NCBI RefSeq assembly: GCF_019175385.1
Contig: NC_083337.1
Span: forward strand, 166,049,713-166,113,712
Direction of reading: 5' to 3'
Length of the DNA: 64,000 bases
Source of the DNA: Lycium barbarum
Taxonomy: Eukaryota > Streptophyta > Magnoliopsida > Solanales > Solanaceae
Shown here: positions 39,992-53,493 of the stretch, piece after piece
How positions within the stretch are numbered: position 1 is the stretch's first letter
Layout of the letters: every line of letters starts with the position of its first letter
Program-made: the position numbers and the translations under genes
Notes under the pieces: model-generated
Database searches by the model: none
Seen by the model: only the letters and a program-made list of their open reading frames with translations
What the model was told of the DNA's origin: nothing

Positions 39992-42540
39992 GTAACGACC
40001 CGTTTGGTCATTATACTCCTTCCGGCACTTTCGCCCCTTTCTGAGGTTAGTTAGCTCACTTTGGACCCGATGGGACCGTTGACATGCTTCCCGAGGTGTC
40101 TAAATTTGATTTGGGTGACCTTTAAGTTTGGTCTTAAAACAAAAAAGAGTTGACTGAAGGTAGACTTTTGGGTAAACGGACCTTTTTCGAAAATCCGTCG
40201 ATTCCGAGAGGTTCGGATGGTCATTTAGAACTTGTGTGTATATCTGGTTCGGTTCCCAATACACTCGAATGCATTTTGGGCCTTGGGTTGGGAAGTTGGA
40301 ATTGAGGTATCGAGGGTTGACTCGGTCAACGAGACCTCCATTGGGAATTTCGAGCCTACGAATGCGTTCGTTGCATGTTTTTTTGTGGGTCTGTGTATGT
40401 GATTTGTGAGCAGATGGCCTCAGGAGTTGGTCGGGATTTCGGTTGAGACTTGGAAAATATTTGGAATTTCTGGTACCTGGTGTTAGCCAGGGCAGTACTA
40501 GTACCGTCCCAGCGGCGCCGCCATAGTGGTGGGATAGTCGCTGGCGCGGCCAAGCTTCATTTTTTTATGACCATCCCGACGGTCTGAAAGGATGTCGGGG
40601 CAGTCCCGATGCCGCCGTAATGGTATCAGGACTGTTATTTTCATTAAGTGTGTATTAAAAGTCCTTAGTCTATCATTTATCACCATTATGAAAATTGAGC
40701 TCTTGGGAACTGTGCTCGAGGATTCTTGGGGAAAATTCTTAGCGGTAAGTCCTTCTAATCTCCTTACTAATTCATTATTCCTAGTCATCTTAGGATTCCT
40801 CTTTACTTATTAGTTCCTTAGTAATGGAAGATAAAATGTAGATTTAATAGATATTCTACTTAGGCTTTTAAATGATGAAATTGATTGGGTTTATGCTAGA
40901 TCATGATGTATCTAAGGTTGTTAATCATATATCTTCCATTATTAGTAGTGGATTCTTAAATCTAAGAGTTAGAGTTTATACCCAAAATTGGGGGTTTTGC
41001 TTGGATTTTGAAATTGGATGAATCCTTGAGTTATTGTAGAAATTGGTTGATGGGTTTTAATCACCTAGTGTCTAATTAGATATTTTACCCCCGTTTCCCC
41101 AAATTCTAGGACTGGTTTTGACCTAATTTGAATGATAGCAATATAGGTATCGATCTTCATGATTTCTAATCTAGATTTTGAATATGCCTAGACTTCCTTG
41201 ATCTTGAGGCTCAGCGGAAGGGCAAGGCTAAAAAGTGATTATTGGTGTATTGTTATTCGGTCATCTAGTTAGGTTATGGCTTATCCTTGGTGAGACTTCA
41301 TGTAGAGAAGCATATATTTAGATGATATTATCGGAGACAGTATGTAAACCTTCGGGTATGAAGTTGGGTTGGATATTATCTTAGGTTGGGCCCTGTTGTG
41401 TGATTGGGGCTAGCCACCCCATTGTGTTGTGACTTGATTGTTCTATTGTAGTTGGCGTGATGTCACATGATGCTAGTAGGTATTGAGGACTGTTGTTACA
41501 TCTTATTTGTGATATTGTAGTACTTTACTTCTTGATGTTGATACGAGGATAGTGTTCTAAATGGCTTGTGCAGTATTCCATGATATTGTTGGCGTACCGT
41601 GTATGGTACTTGTGATATTGATCAATTATTGAAGTTAACACATACATTGCACGTATTCTCATCCTTCATGATATACTGTTGATACATTGTTGACACTTGA
41701 TGAAATACCGTAATGAGCTGGGCTCGGTTTGGATGAGAGTGACGAGAGAGTCTGATATCCGATGTTTGTCTTGGAATAGTGGATTGAGTGCGTGCATGGA
41801 CTCCGTAGGTCCCCCAGGGTGGTGCTGATGAAAATCCTATGTGGGCAAAGATTCGGAGTCTCATCTGTCTGTTGGGCAAAGATCCGGGACGAGTAGCACT
41901 TAGACTTCACGAGTCACCTTGGATTGTGCTACCGAGACGTCGATACTTCCGTCCGGAGTACATGTGTACACAACATTGAATTTGCATTCATACATTATCC
42001 CATTGCATTGCATTATGGTTGTTTTGTGATGATCTAGTGATTTACTTGTGTTTATCGGATTCGCATTGGATATATTATGACTTGGCACACTTGGGTTTAG
42101 ATGCTACAACCTAGGTGATGACGTGTACTTGGTTTTGTTTGTGTTTGACTTATACTTATTGATTTATCTGCTTATCTTGCTTTATTGTCTGAATTATGTT
42201 AGCTATACTTAGTCGGCCTATGATACCTACCAGTACTGTGGTTTTGTATTGACCTGCACTTGCTGCATTCTTTTATGAGTGCAGAGTTCCAGGTTGGATC
42301 TTCTTCCGTCTCCCGTGGCTGATAGTTGCTATCAGGTCCCGTGACTGATAGTTGCTATCAGGATTGCTTGAGTCTACAGGGTGAGCATGAGATGTCCGCT
42401 GCCTTGAAGACTCTTCTTATTTATGTCTTACTTTCCCATTCTGAGACATACATATTTTATGTATTATTATAATTCCAGAGTTGCATATTTCGGATCTAGA
42501 TGCCCTTGTATTTTCTTATTTCCGCACTTTTTCTATATTA
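39992..42540 (+). mobile_element. Gypsy-type LTR fragment, interrupted by a Helitron
   Basis: It begins TGTAACGACCCGTTTGGTC, a common LTR start in Solanaceae. It runs for 2.5 kb with no gag or pol frame. A duplicated 'tgatagttgctatcagg' lies near 42320-42362. The right edge is cut by the Helitron at 42541, and the LTR may resume at 47804, but I cannot find its CA end or a target duplication. Confidence 0.55.
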
Positions 42541-45500
42541 CTAGTTTAGTGGACGCGCTTTGCGCGTGTGCATCACGTCAATCAATAAAACATCAAAAAA
42601 TAGCACTTGGCGTTAAATAAATGCGACATTTGCTTAAATGGTAAAATAAATACTATTATATTTACCCAATAATTAAATTCAATAAATTTATGTTAGCTAA
42701 GAGCTTTGTTAACTTGAAAAATATATATGATAATTTTGAAGAATAATTAAATTGGATTTTTTTTCTAATTAATTAACTCTATTTATTTATTCTAAAAAAA
42801 ATGATTTACTTTTTGTTGATTCAAATTCTTAGTAATTAGCTCATCCCAAGATATACATATTTAAGTTTAATAATTCTACTACCCGAAAATAATATTAAAA
42901 TTCGAAATTAAAACAAATAACAATCAAATAGAGATTTTATTTTTTTAAAGAAAAAAGGAGAAAATTTTAAGATGTTATGTGAAACAACGATGGATTAGAT
43001 ATTGAAAAGTAGATTTGTTAGTTCTTTGAGATCCTACTTTTCAAAGAGCTAAGAGTTAAATGTAATGCAAACTTTCAATAGATTTGTAGTGATTAATGAT
43101 TGCAATATGTATTAGGACATTCAAGTAAGGATCAAATTTATATAAGGTAATAATGTTAAATTCTTAATACCAAGACTTCCCGCATAGATCAAATTAGGAA
43201 ATATTCAATAGATTTTTTTAATTTAATTCAAAGTCCTAAATATTAGAAAAATTATTAAATGACTGTTGACACCCAATTTTGTCCCTCTTTTATTTAATTT
43301 ACTCGGGGTTTCTAGATTAACTTGACGAGCTAAATGTTTTATTTTTTTATAATATTTTATTGCTATTACTAATATCACTACTTTTATTTTCAACATTATG
43401 AGCATTACTTTATCACAAATTTTAAACGGTTAGTCATCGTTTCATGTTCGGGTTTGGAATCGTCAAATTAATTACAAGACAACACTTTGTAAAAAAACTT
43501 TATCGTCTTTACATAGCATATATTGTACTAGTACTTAAATTAGAAGCCCAAAAAATAATTAAATAGAGGAGGAAAGACCAACAATTTTCAGCCAAATTAA
43601 TGACCCGAAATACAAATACAATATTATTCCCTATCCAAATAAACAACCCACATTTTATACCCAACCCACATTTCTTTCAACCCATATTTAAATTAATGGG
43701 CCAGCCCAAACGGACCAGCCCAATCCTATTTTTACCCGGCCCACTTATTCTTTTTCTTTACCCTAACCCTTCCTCCCTCTCTCTTTCTTTCCTCTCATCT
43801 TCCGCCTCATCTCTCTCTCTTCTCGCCCTTTCTCTACGCCCGCCGCCTCCCTCCATCTCTTTCCCTACCCCTCTTCTCTTTCGCCTCCCTCATCTCTCTG
43901 CCCCTCACGTTCCACACATCTCCCCCCACTTCACGTGACACCCACTTCATCCCTGCCACCTCCACTTACCCTGTTCCCCACCTTCTCTGTCTCTCCCATA
44001 CTCCTTTTGCACGCCTCTGCCATTCCCACTCACCTCGCGCCTCTGTCACCCACTCATCCTTGTCTCATACGCTCCTCTCTCTCCTTTCTTAAACTGGAAT
44101 CAAAACCCTACTCTTAGTCCTATATATATATGAGTATTCAGGGTTTGAGAGAGGGGGGATTTGGACTCAGGTTTTCAGAGAAAAAGGAAACACAACAAAT
44201 CGAGAAGAACCCGGAAATCAAATAAAAAAGGGATTGAACACGATTTTGAGAATTCCTGGGCTGGGAATTCTGTTTTTTTAGCCACTTAGATTCCTCTGAA
44301 AACATTAATATTCTTAAACCTTAACGCTTTGGGGTAGAGATTCAAAATAGCAAACCATATTTTTGCTCTTTTTCTCCCCCTGCTACTAAATTTCGATTCC
44401 AAGCATAGACGAGTTGAGGTTCGCTCGCGTTCGGGTCTATTCATAACGAGAGTGTAGATTCGACGACTTCGACGCCTCAGTTCATTGCGCACAAAACAGG
44501 TGAACCTCGATACATTTATCACTTCTAGTCTTTAATTTCTGCTTTTAGTTAAATTTTAGCTGATTCTGCTATTTAGTAGTTATGTAGTTTTCTGGGTCGT
44601 TGTATTATTTCTTCGATGTTTGGGTGCTGTTAGGATAGATATTAACTGCTAAATGAATTTGAAAGTTATACTGTAATTCGGATGCTCAGACTGAAATTCC
44701 AGGACTTAGAACTTATTTAAAATCGAATATACATAGGATATACAGTGGGATGCCAAGGTAAGAAAGAGAATATACATTCGATATACATCTGATATACACC
44801 TGATATACACACCCCCGTGTGTATATCTTAGGTATATTATTTATATGATTAGAACAGGCCAGCATTGTCTCTTCTTTACTCTATATTGTTTAAATACTAT
44901 ACCCTGTCATGAACGTAATCCATTTAGATTTAAATACGATAAAATGATTATACAATATGTTGGTATTGGCTGCTGAATTCTGTTTGGTTCTAAATCCGAA
45001 TTCTGTGTTTAGTTCCCTTAACAAGTTGTGTATTAAACCTTGTTCCACTTCTAGTTGGTTAGGTTCAGTTCAGTACCTTAGTAGTATTATGCATGCTACT
45101 GTTTTCTTCCAGTTAATTTAATCTTGATTGGGCAGTTAATGATATCTATCTGTGCCTATCTTAATTTGGTTTAATTTTCAGCTTGATGCATGATAGTATC
45201 TCTGTGTTTAAGTTTCAGTTTGGTCTATCTGAAGCTATGATTGTATAAAGTTTAGACCTCTGAGTTGAGAAGGATATTTGATCCAGACTGTTTGCATGTT
45301 CTTTAAGAGTGTTGTTTAAACTATGTGGCTGATGTTGTTAATTAGATGTTGGTTTTAATGTCTAAACATCTCAGAATATGTTCCTTTAAATGGGTAAAAG
45401 TATTCAAAGTTAATTCTGCCCCTTTTAAGTTTATTCTACACTTTGTCGAGATTAATTAGTGAACACTTGAAATTCTGCTATGTGATTGGAATATGAACAT

Positions 45501-47803
45501 TCCCCTGTTGGTGTGTGAATTTTATCTCCTCCCTAAGAAAATATGGCTAAAGCATTTTCACATCTTTCCTTTTCCCTTTAGGATTAAACTCAAAAGTTAA
45601 AAAACTGGTTCCATACATAGCTACTTGCCTCATGTCAATCACATTCGAAGCCTGTTATTCTGTTTGCCTTTTTGTGGTGGTTCCTTAATTTGGCAAAAAT
45701 TTGTTAAGTCTTGCATAGGGATGAGAATAGGTAGTGCTCCTCTAAGGTTTAAATGGCATGACAGGGAGTCTTTAAATTTCCCCAATGAGTAGTAGTACAT
45801 GGTAATCCTGTTGTGCTGTTTGGCTCAGCCCCTTTGACAATTGATTGTTGGTCCATTCTATGTATGCTTGTCATTTGCAAACATCTTCAAAAGAACTAAA
45901 ATTTTGCACTCATTTGTTGATCTACTTAAGATCCATTTTGCTGCAGAGCCATCATAGTATCATAGGTTATTTCTTTTGGTGTTGTCTCCCTAAATCTTAC
46001 TATGACCTATCATTCATTCATCTGATCAGATAGCAGAAATCTCACCTGACCCTTCTGATGAGCTGTAACTGAGTCATTCACAATTATACTTGCCTTATTC
46101 ATTCCTCCAAATGCTGCCCAGTGACCTCTCTGTTTCGATCAAATCATCAGTGCATTGTGAATGTTTGGAATTTGGAGCATATACAATGTGGCGAACCAGT
46201 CTCCGTGTTTGACTCTGTTAGCCTATCCTTACGTTTGTCGAATACATCCATTTAAAACATGGACACCCCTGTTGAATGTTGCTGTTTTGTTGTGAATCGG
46301 TGTCCATTACAAAGCGAATGTGTCTTGAAAGTTTTAAAAATGTCAAGTATGTTTTATGCAATATTGGTTATGTGAAAGAATGTCGCTTGAGTTTCTTGCG
46401 CTGTACTACGGATTAAACATATAGTTTCCACAATACATATAAATTACACCTCTTCTCTGTATGGGTGATTAGTCCGAATGTTTGTTTGGATATTGAGTAG
46501 TTCGAATTAATTCCCGTCATTAAGCTAATTGTTATATTCTGTCCAAACTGAGATGCATGTTTGAAATTAAAAACCAACTGCATTGCTGGGACAATCCTTA
46601 GCCATATTGCTACTTTATTTAAAGTTCCAAATTTATTAGTTTGGCTTATTGCTTATATATGTTTACCTTTATTTGTGGATCATATACTAATCCTTTTCCT
46701 TCATTTTTTGTCTCTGCATGAACATCGCATACGAGTCCAAAGAGACTCGCCTCCTTCCGCACTTGGCGTTGGGCTAAAGCCCAACATAACTCCTCTCGAG
46801 TCAGCCCATATAGTAGCGGCCAATCCGCAGCCAAACAAGGAAATAAAATTTGGGCCTAAGCCCAATAAATGTGAACAGCAACAGTGACGCAGCAGCAGTC
46901 CCTGGAAATGGGCTGAACCCATTTAACCTATTTGCTCCTCCATTTTATTTTTTTGTGCATTTAATTGGTAATTGTATGACTGATACTTGTTTATTTGCTT
47001 AGAGTAAGTAAACCTTAGCAGAATTAGTAGTTTAGTATGGGTAGTTAATTCCACAAATCACATTCACTTCTATTTTTAAAATTATTTACAGTATCTATAA
47101 TATATATATATTATGCTTACTGTCTTAGAAGTTTAAAACGTCACAAATTTTACATACTAACGTTAGCTTGTTTTGAGAAATAAAAGGCAAACTAGTTCCA
47201 TGGATAATTATTCCACCTTAATTCCTTTCCAACACTTGAAACATATATTTGTTAAAATAATCGTTACATAGTCTATATTGAACTATTAGTCTTTTGTAGG
47301 TCTTACTCTTAATAGCACTAAAAATCTTCTTTTATACAAATAACTATTTTTCTACAAGTTTTACATTCAATAACTTTAGCGATACAAGATACTTTCTTAG
47401 ATATTTAAATATTCACATCTACATTTTTAGCCTTAATTAAATAACATAAGTCCGGTCGGTTAACCATTGTTAATGGGTCTTAAAGGATGCCTAATACCTT
47501 CCCTTTAGACTAATTGAACCCTTACCTAGAATCTTAAGTTTCGCAGACCTTTAAACAGAATTAACTTTAAACATAATTTTAATTAACTTTAGGTGTCCTA
47601 ATTCACCGTAAATAATTAGGTGGCGACTCCTTAAAACAAATTAACAAAAATAGGAATCACCAATATGTCGTACTTCTACTTTAACTCCCGGGTTAAAATG
47701 GGGTGTGACAATGACTACTTTGTCTATTAAAGAATTTTTTAATGAAGGACAAAAAATTCAATCAACATCTTTAAGGCCGTTCGTGCTTTTAATATAGTGT
47801 AGA
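42541..47803 (-). mobile_element. Helitron (minus), carrying a nested solo LTR
   Basis: On the minus strand the 5' end is A|TCTACACTATATTAAAAG at 47803. The 3' end is a perfect 6-bp-stem hairpin (ACGCGC AAA GCGCGT), 'ccactaaactag' at 42541, then T. These are the defining Helitron termini. Excluding the solo LTR and its duplicated target site, the element is about 0.8 kb and non-coding. Confidence 0.82.
43264..47710 (+). mobile_element. Solo LTR 1, 4.45 kb, 5-bp target duplication
   Basis: Starts TGTTGACACCCAATTTTGTC, ends GGGGTGTGACA and is flanked by ATGAC on both sides (43259-43263 and 47711-47715). There is no internal retrotransposon region, so this is a solo LTR left by LTR-LTR recombination. 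It contains a pyrimidine-rich tract (43760-44100), a TATA run (44121-44130) and repeated 'gggctaaagccca' phrases near 46770 and 46850. The unusual length suggests a Tat/Ogre-like or similar gypsy lineage, but no protein is present to prove it. Confidence 0.88.
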
Positions 47804-47845
47804 TTAGTTTTCAGGCTAGTTTCTGCATACGTGCTTGCATTACAC

Positions 47846-48899
47846 TATATATAAGGGACAACAAAAAGGCCTTTGTAGTCCTCACAAAAGTTTCCAAAAA
47901 AAATGTCAAACTTTTCATTTAATTACTTCTAGGTCCTGATCTTATTTTTTAAAGTCATTTATTTTTTGTTCTTCTGGTCTAATTTTCAAAAGTTGTTGAG
48001 CCTTCTACCTTGGAGCTCGCCTAATCCGATATCCGATACCCCCATTGGAGCTCGCCTAATCCAGATTCGCGTCGTGTAGGGCCCAATTGAGGGAAGCGCT
48101 CCCCACCAAGGATTTTTTTCATACACAGGCTCGAACCCGAGACCCCTGATTAAGGGAGGAACAACCCCATCCGCTGCACTTTATTTTCCCTGTTGCTTTC
48201 TTCTTTTGATCTTATCTATTAACCTAAAAAATAGTCATCTCTTCGCTAGATATTCTTGCTTCTTTCTCTCCGTTTTCTCCTTTTTTCATTTGTTGCTTAT
48301 TATAGATTTTTACATGTAAGCATTTCTTTTACTTTATATTTGTATTATGAAATTTGAGAATTTTTGAAAATTCTTTTATTCATATGTAAGCATTTCTTTT
48401 ACTTTATATTTATACTTTAATGAGCTCATATGTGTTTATCAAGATTTGTACAAAAATGATTTTCAGATAGCTTTAAAGATTATTAAATGATGTCATATAG
48501 TGTTGAAAATGAAGATAATGTTATCAGTCAAGATCGGGTTATCTTTAAAATCTCTTGTTTGGTTAACTAAACTTAATCTTTTAAACACAAAATGAATTTG
48601 AAGCAGGGCGGAATCAGAGTCTCAGCTACTGATTTGATCAGATTCGGTGGCACTTTGGTTGATTTGAAACTCATAAATTTCAAATTATGGCTCCACATTT
48701 AATTTGAAGTAAATAATTTCATCAAAATGAAAGTTAAGCTATTAAAGGAGTGAAATGAAAGTTTTACTTTTATATATTAAAAATATACTTATTTGAGGTT
48801 TAATTATTACCAACATAAATTATATTTATTTAGCTAAAATATTTACTTTTGTTATCTGAAGTTTGGGCCCGGGCTTTAGCACAGGCCTTGTGAAACTAG
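47846..48899 (+). mobile_element. Helitron-like 3' end, 5' end uncertain
   Basis: The 3' end 'gggcccgggctttagcacagg', then 'aaactag' and T, resembles the GC-hairpin plus CTAG terminus of Helitrons. A possible 5' end is 'tacactatatataagggac' near 47846, but it lacks the canonical TC. Confidence 0.45.
48000..48172 (-). mobile_element. SINE-like sequence
   Basis: On the minus strand it begins 'tgcagcggatggggttgttc' and has the B-box-like GGTTCGAGCC near 48130. The phrase 'attaggcgagctccaa' is repeated further along. Similar tRNA-derived sequences belong to Solanaceae SINE families. The target duplication was not resolved. Confidence 0.5.
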
Positions 48900-49141
48900 T
48901 GTGTCAATAAATCAAAAAAATTATACAAAGAAAACAAAATATGTAAAGTCATATGTTGAGTGAAACAAACAGAAATAACACTATAAAATAGTGATTTATC
49001 TATGGAGCTAGCCTTTTCTATACCAAACTAAAAATTTGGTTGATTATCAAGGTCTCCACAAGGAGAATGATGTGCCTCCTCACCTGACTCTAGCTATTTT
49101 GCATATTGCATGCCGAACATATAACATGGTGCATTCACTGT

Positions 49142-52100
49142 TGTTGACACCCAATTTTGTCCCTCTTTTATTTAATCTACTCGGGTTTCTAAATTTACTG
49201 ACGAGCTAAATACTTTATTTTTCACAATATTTTATTGCTACTACTATTAGTATCACTACTTTTATTTTCAACATTATAAGTATTACTTTATCACAGATTT
49301 TAAACGGTTAGTCATCGTTTTGTTTTCGGGTTCGGATTCGTCAAATTAATTATAAGACAACACTTTGCAAAATATTTATTTTTTACATATTAATTATTTA
49401 TTGTCTTTACATAATATATATTATACCAGTTATTAAATTAGAAGCCCAAAAAATAATTAAATAGCGGAGGAAGGATCAACAATTCTCGGCCAAATTAATG
49501 GCCCAAAATACAAATACAATATTCTTCAACTCTACCAGCCCACATTTTCAGCCAATTTGAGCCCAACAATTAATCCAATAAAATCTTTTCGGATCAGCCC
49601 ACAACCATTTCTACCCTAACGGACCAGCCCATACCCGAAATTGACCCGACCCGGTCCGGCCCAATTCCCTTATTCTTTACCCTAACCCTACCCCTTTCTT
49701 TTCTTTTCTCACCCGCCTCCTTCGTCGTCTCCCTCTCTTCACGCCTTTCTCCCTCTCGTTTTCTCCCTCCTCTTCCATCGTCATCTCCCACGTTCTCCCC
49801 ACCACACTCCCTGCCACCTCCACTTCCTTCTGTCCCCCTCACGTTCTCTGTCACTCCACCATCGCTATCTCTGCTCCCCACTCACCACTGTCTCCCACGC
49901 CTATCTCATACGCTCCTCTCTCTCTTCTCTTAAACCAAAACAAAACCCTATAAATCTATGGAAATTGATTCTTGAAAGGGGGGATATCTTTGGGATTTTG
50001 GGGGGATCCGACACTTTTTATATTTTCGTTATTATTCTAAATCTGGGTTTATTCGGATTCTGTTTTGTCAGAGTTTGATTCAGCCACCTTAATCCCTCTT
50101 GAAATATTCATATTGCTATCACTACATCGGAAAACACTCATTTGAAGTGTTAAATTATTCATCTTTTATAAATTCGGCTTTCACTTTGGAGTCGAGGTAG
50201 ATTCGACGACGTCGGCACCCACTTCACTGCGCACAAAACAGGTAAACTTCGATATAATTGTCACTCGTGATCTTTAATTTCTGCTTGTTCAAGATTTTTA
50301 GTTTATGCTGCTATATGTTAGTGATTATGTAGTTTCGTTGTCGTCGCGTTATTCGTTTGACGTTTGGGGTTTGTTAGGATAAGACATTAATCATTAATCG
50401 AATCTGAAAGGTGTCTATTGTTGTTTAAGATATGAATTTCCAGGATTTAGGACGTATTTAAAACCGCATATACGTAGGATATACAGTGGGGTATCAAGAT
50501 AAGAAGAAACATACATTTGATATACATCTGGTATACACACCATTTGTGTATATCTTAGGTATATTACATATACGATTAGAACAGACCAGCATTGTCTCTC
50601 TTTTACTCTATTTTTTCAAAATAAGATACCCTGTCATGAATGTAATCTGTTCGGGTGGATATGATAGAATGATCATATGACATATCGACATTGGTTGTTG
50701 ATTTTATTTGGTCTGCAAGATCATGGTTGTTTGTTTAAACTGATAAGATTAATGTTGAATGATGAGCTTGAGACTTAGGCCAGTTTACCTTGTCATCGCT
50801 GTGTGGTTTAAGTTCAAATTCGATTAATGCTAGATGATAATAGCTCGTCTAGTCCCTTGTAGTCTCTGTTACCTTCTGTTGATTAACGTATTAGTATAAT
50901 GATATTTGGTTTAGCATTAGATCCCAAGTGTGATTAAGTCATTATGCTGTCATGGTCTTTGTCATGATTGACTGATTAGTGTGCCTTTAACCCAGCTTAA
51001 TTACTGCCTAGCCTAACCATGATCATATGATGTTGTTTGGTTCTGGTTTAACCCATAATAGAAACTGTCTGGCTAGGGTGATTCTAGCATATTTAGAGTT
51101 GTCTCATTTTCTGTTTTGACCATAGCTTAATAATGCAGTCTTAAGTCATTAAGGGCTGTAGGTATCCTCTCTAGGCTTCAACTTGGACTCAGTTCATTAT
51201 TAAGGCATCAGTGATTCTTTCACGTGTGTAAGTTAACTGTAGTTAGGTTTGTGTATGTTGCTTTGGTTGTATTTGTTCAAGGGCTGCCAAAGCTATATAA
51301 ATTGTTCGTCTTGGTCTGGTTTGACCTGATGTAGCTTGATTAATGTATGGGTCGTTGTGAACTTGTTCATCTTGATCTTTTAACTTGAACCAGATCTGAG
51401 CCTAATGTCTCAATACCGTGTTTATGATGTGTGCTAGCATGATAACAGCCTTAAGTTTTGTCTAAATATAAGGTTTACGTTAAACCCCCTTCTCCTTAAC
51501 TCGGGTGACTAAACACTTTTTTTTTTCTCTTGTTATTGTGAGTGTGAGTTAAATCTTGAAATATGTTGTATGCCATATCTCCCACAATGAAACTATCAAA
51601 GATTTTCGGTCATGGAATGTGTTTGTTTCCATTTAAGTTTAATAGATTGAGAAGATAATGGTTAGTTGTATGCATTGTGATCCTTTTATTTCATGCCCAC
51701 TCTGGATAGAATGGGATATGCTCAAGTGTTTATCTTTGATTGATTCAAAACCGTATCAGCCTATGTATTACCAATATGTGTTATCCCCTTTGGATATTGT
51801 TTGAGGTTCAAAGGGAAGTACTTGGTTGGACTTGTAAGATTCAGTGAGGTTTAAGTTGATAAGTTGAGGGATTCATATTGATATATCCCACGTATTGTTT
51901 AAAGTATGACTTACTTGTGTGTCCATCTGAGTGTGTTTTGAACTTAGACAAAACTGTGCATGCATAGATATTCTAGTATACTGATTAGTATTTAGCATGA
52001 GTATGAGTTGTTGTCCAATATATCCGACATATGCCTAACTTGCACTGCTACAAAGCCGCCTATCATCCTTAGCCTTGCCTTATGTGGATACTCACGTATA

Positions 52101-53488
52101 TACGGAAAATGTACAAGATATACACAATCTACCAATCTGTTTCGCGTTTATATTTTACGTGTTTAATCTCACCCGTTGATTATATACTAATTCTTGTCTT
52201 TTATTTTATGCATAAACATCGCATACGAGTCCGCGGGGACTCGTCACCTCCCATTCGGCGTTGGGCTAAAGCCCAACAAAATCTTTCCCTCTGTTCCAGT
52301 CTCTCTGTCCGCAGCAAGGAAATAAAATTTGGGCCAAAGCCCAATCAATGCCAACAGCAACAGTACCACAGCAACAATATAGAGGAAATGATTGGGCCTA
52401 AGCCCAATAAGCATTAACAGTTCAGCTGGGCCTTAATAAATGGGCCAAACCCATTTACTCTTTTACTCTCTTCCTTATTTTTTTGTGTATTTTTATTTGC
52501 TTTTGTATAACTAACATTTATGCTTGTTAATTAAGATAAGCTTTAGTAACATTAAAAGTTTTAGTTTAGTAATGGGTAGTTAACTCCATAAATTATATTC
52601 ACTTCTATTTTTAAAAACTATTTATAGTATCTATAACACTTATTTGAGTAATTGATTTTTAAAAAAAGCATGACTACATCTTTTGGCTAACGGAATAATA
52701 ATTTATACTCACTATCTTAGAAGTTTAAAACGTCACGAATTTTACATAACATTAGCTCATCCTAAATAAAAGGCAAACTAATTTAACGGATAACTCTTTT
52801 ACTTTAGTTCATTTCAAACACTTGAAATACACATTTGCTGAAACATCAATATAAATCTTGCAATAACTCTACAAATACATTTTAATTTGTTAGTTAGCGT
52901 AATTCATATTCGGAATACATATGAAACATCACTCATCCCATTTCTTTTGGTTTATTTATAATTAAACTCTTATTAAATCACTACATTTTCTACAAGTATA
53001 TTTTTAAACATTATTATTATACTATCGTTTAAAATTTCAACAACATTTATAGGTCGTATTTCAAAATAGCATTAAAAGTACTTTTTTTTTACAAATTATT
53101 ATTATTCTTACAAGTTCTATTTTAAATAGCATTCTTACATATTTATCTATAACTTTAGCCATACTTACAAATCTACTTTCTTTTTCTATAATACTATATT
53201 TACACCTAGCCTAATTAAATTTTAGTCCGGTCGGTTAACCATTGTTAATGGGTCTTAAAGGGTGCCTAATACCTTCCCTTTAGACTAATTGAACCCTTAC
53301 CTAGAATCTTAAGTTTCGCAGATTTTAACAGAGTTAACTTTAGAAAATAACTTTAATAAACTTTAGGTGTCCTAATTCACCATAAATAATTAGGTGGCGA
53401 CTCCTTAATAAACCAACAAAAAAAAAAACAGGAATCTTCAATATGTCATATTTCTAATTTAACCTCCGGGTTAAAATGGGGTGTGACA
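49142..53488 (+). mobile_element. Solo LTR 2, 4.35 kb, same family as solo LTR 1
   Basis: Same start and end as solo LTR 1. It is flanked by ACTGT on both sides (49137-49141 and 53489-53493), a different target duplication, so it inserted independently and is not the partner LTR of copy 1. A TATAAAT box lies at 49949-49955, followed downstream by the same 'gcgcacaaaacag|gt' junction. No gag or pol. Confidence 0.88.
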
Positions 53489-53493
53489 ACTGT

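Noticed and set aside
43600..44117. Plus-strand frames of 112 and 60 residues rich in Ser, Pro and Leu
   Set aside because: They lie in the pyrimidine tract of solo LTR 1. The related tract in solo LTR 2 does not keep the frames.
46561..46922. Overlapping frames on both strands near a GGGCY-rich stretch
   Set aside because: Located inside solo LTR 1; the homologous frame in solo LTR 2 (52082-52417) differs in length and sequence, so it is not a conserved protein.
43264..53488. One giant LTR retrotransposon with two 4.4-kb LTRs
   Set aside because: The two copies have different target duplications and only 1.4 kb between them without retroelement sequence.
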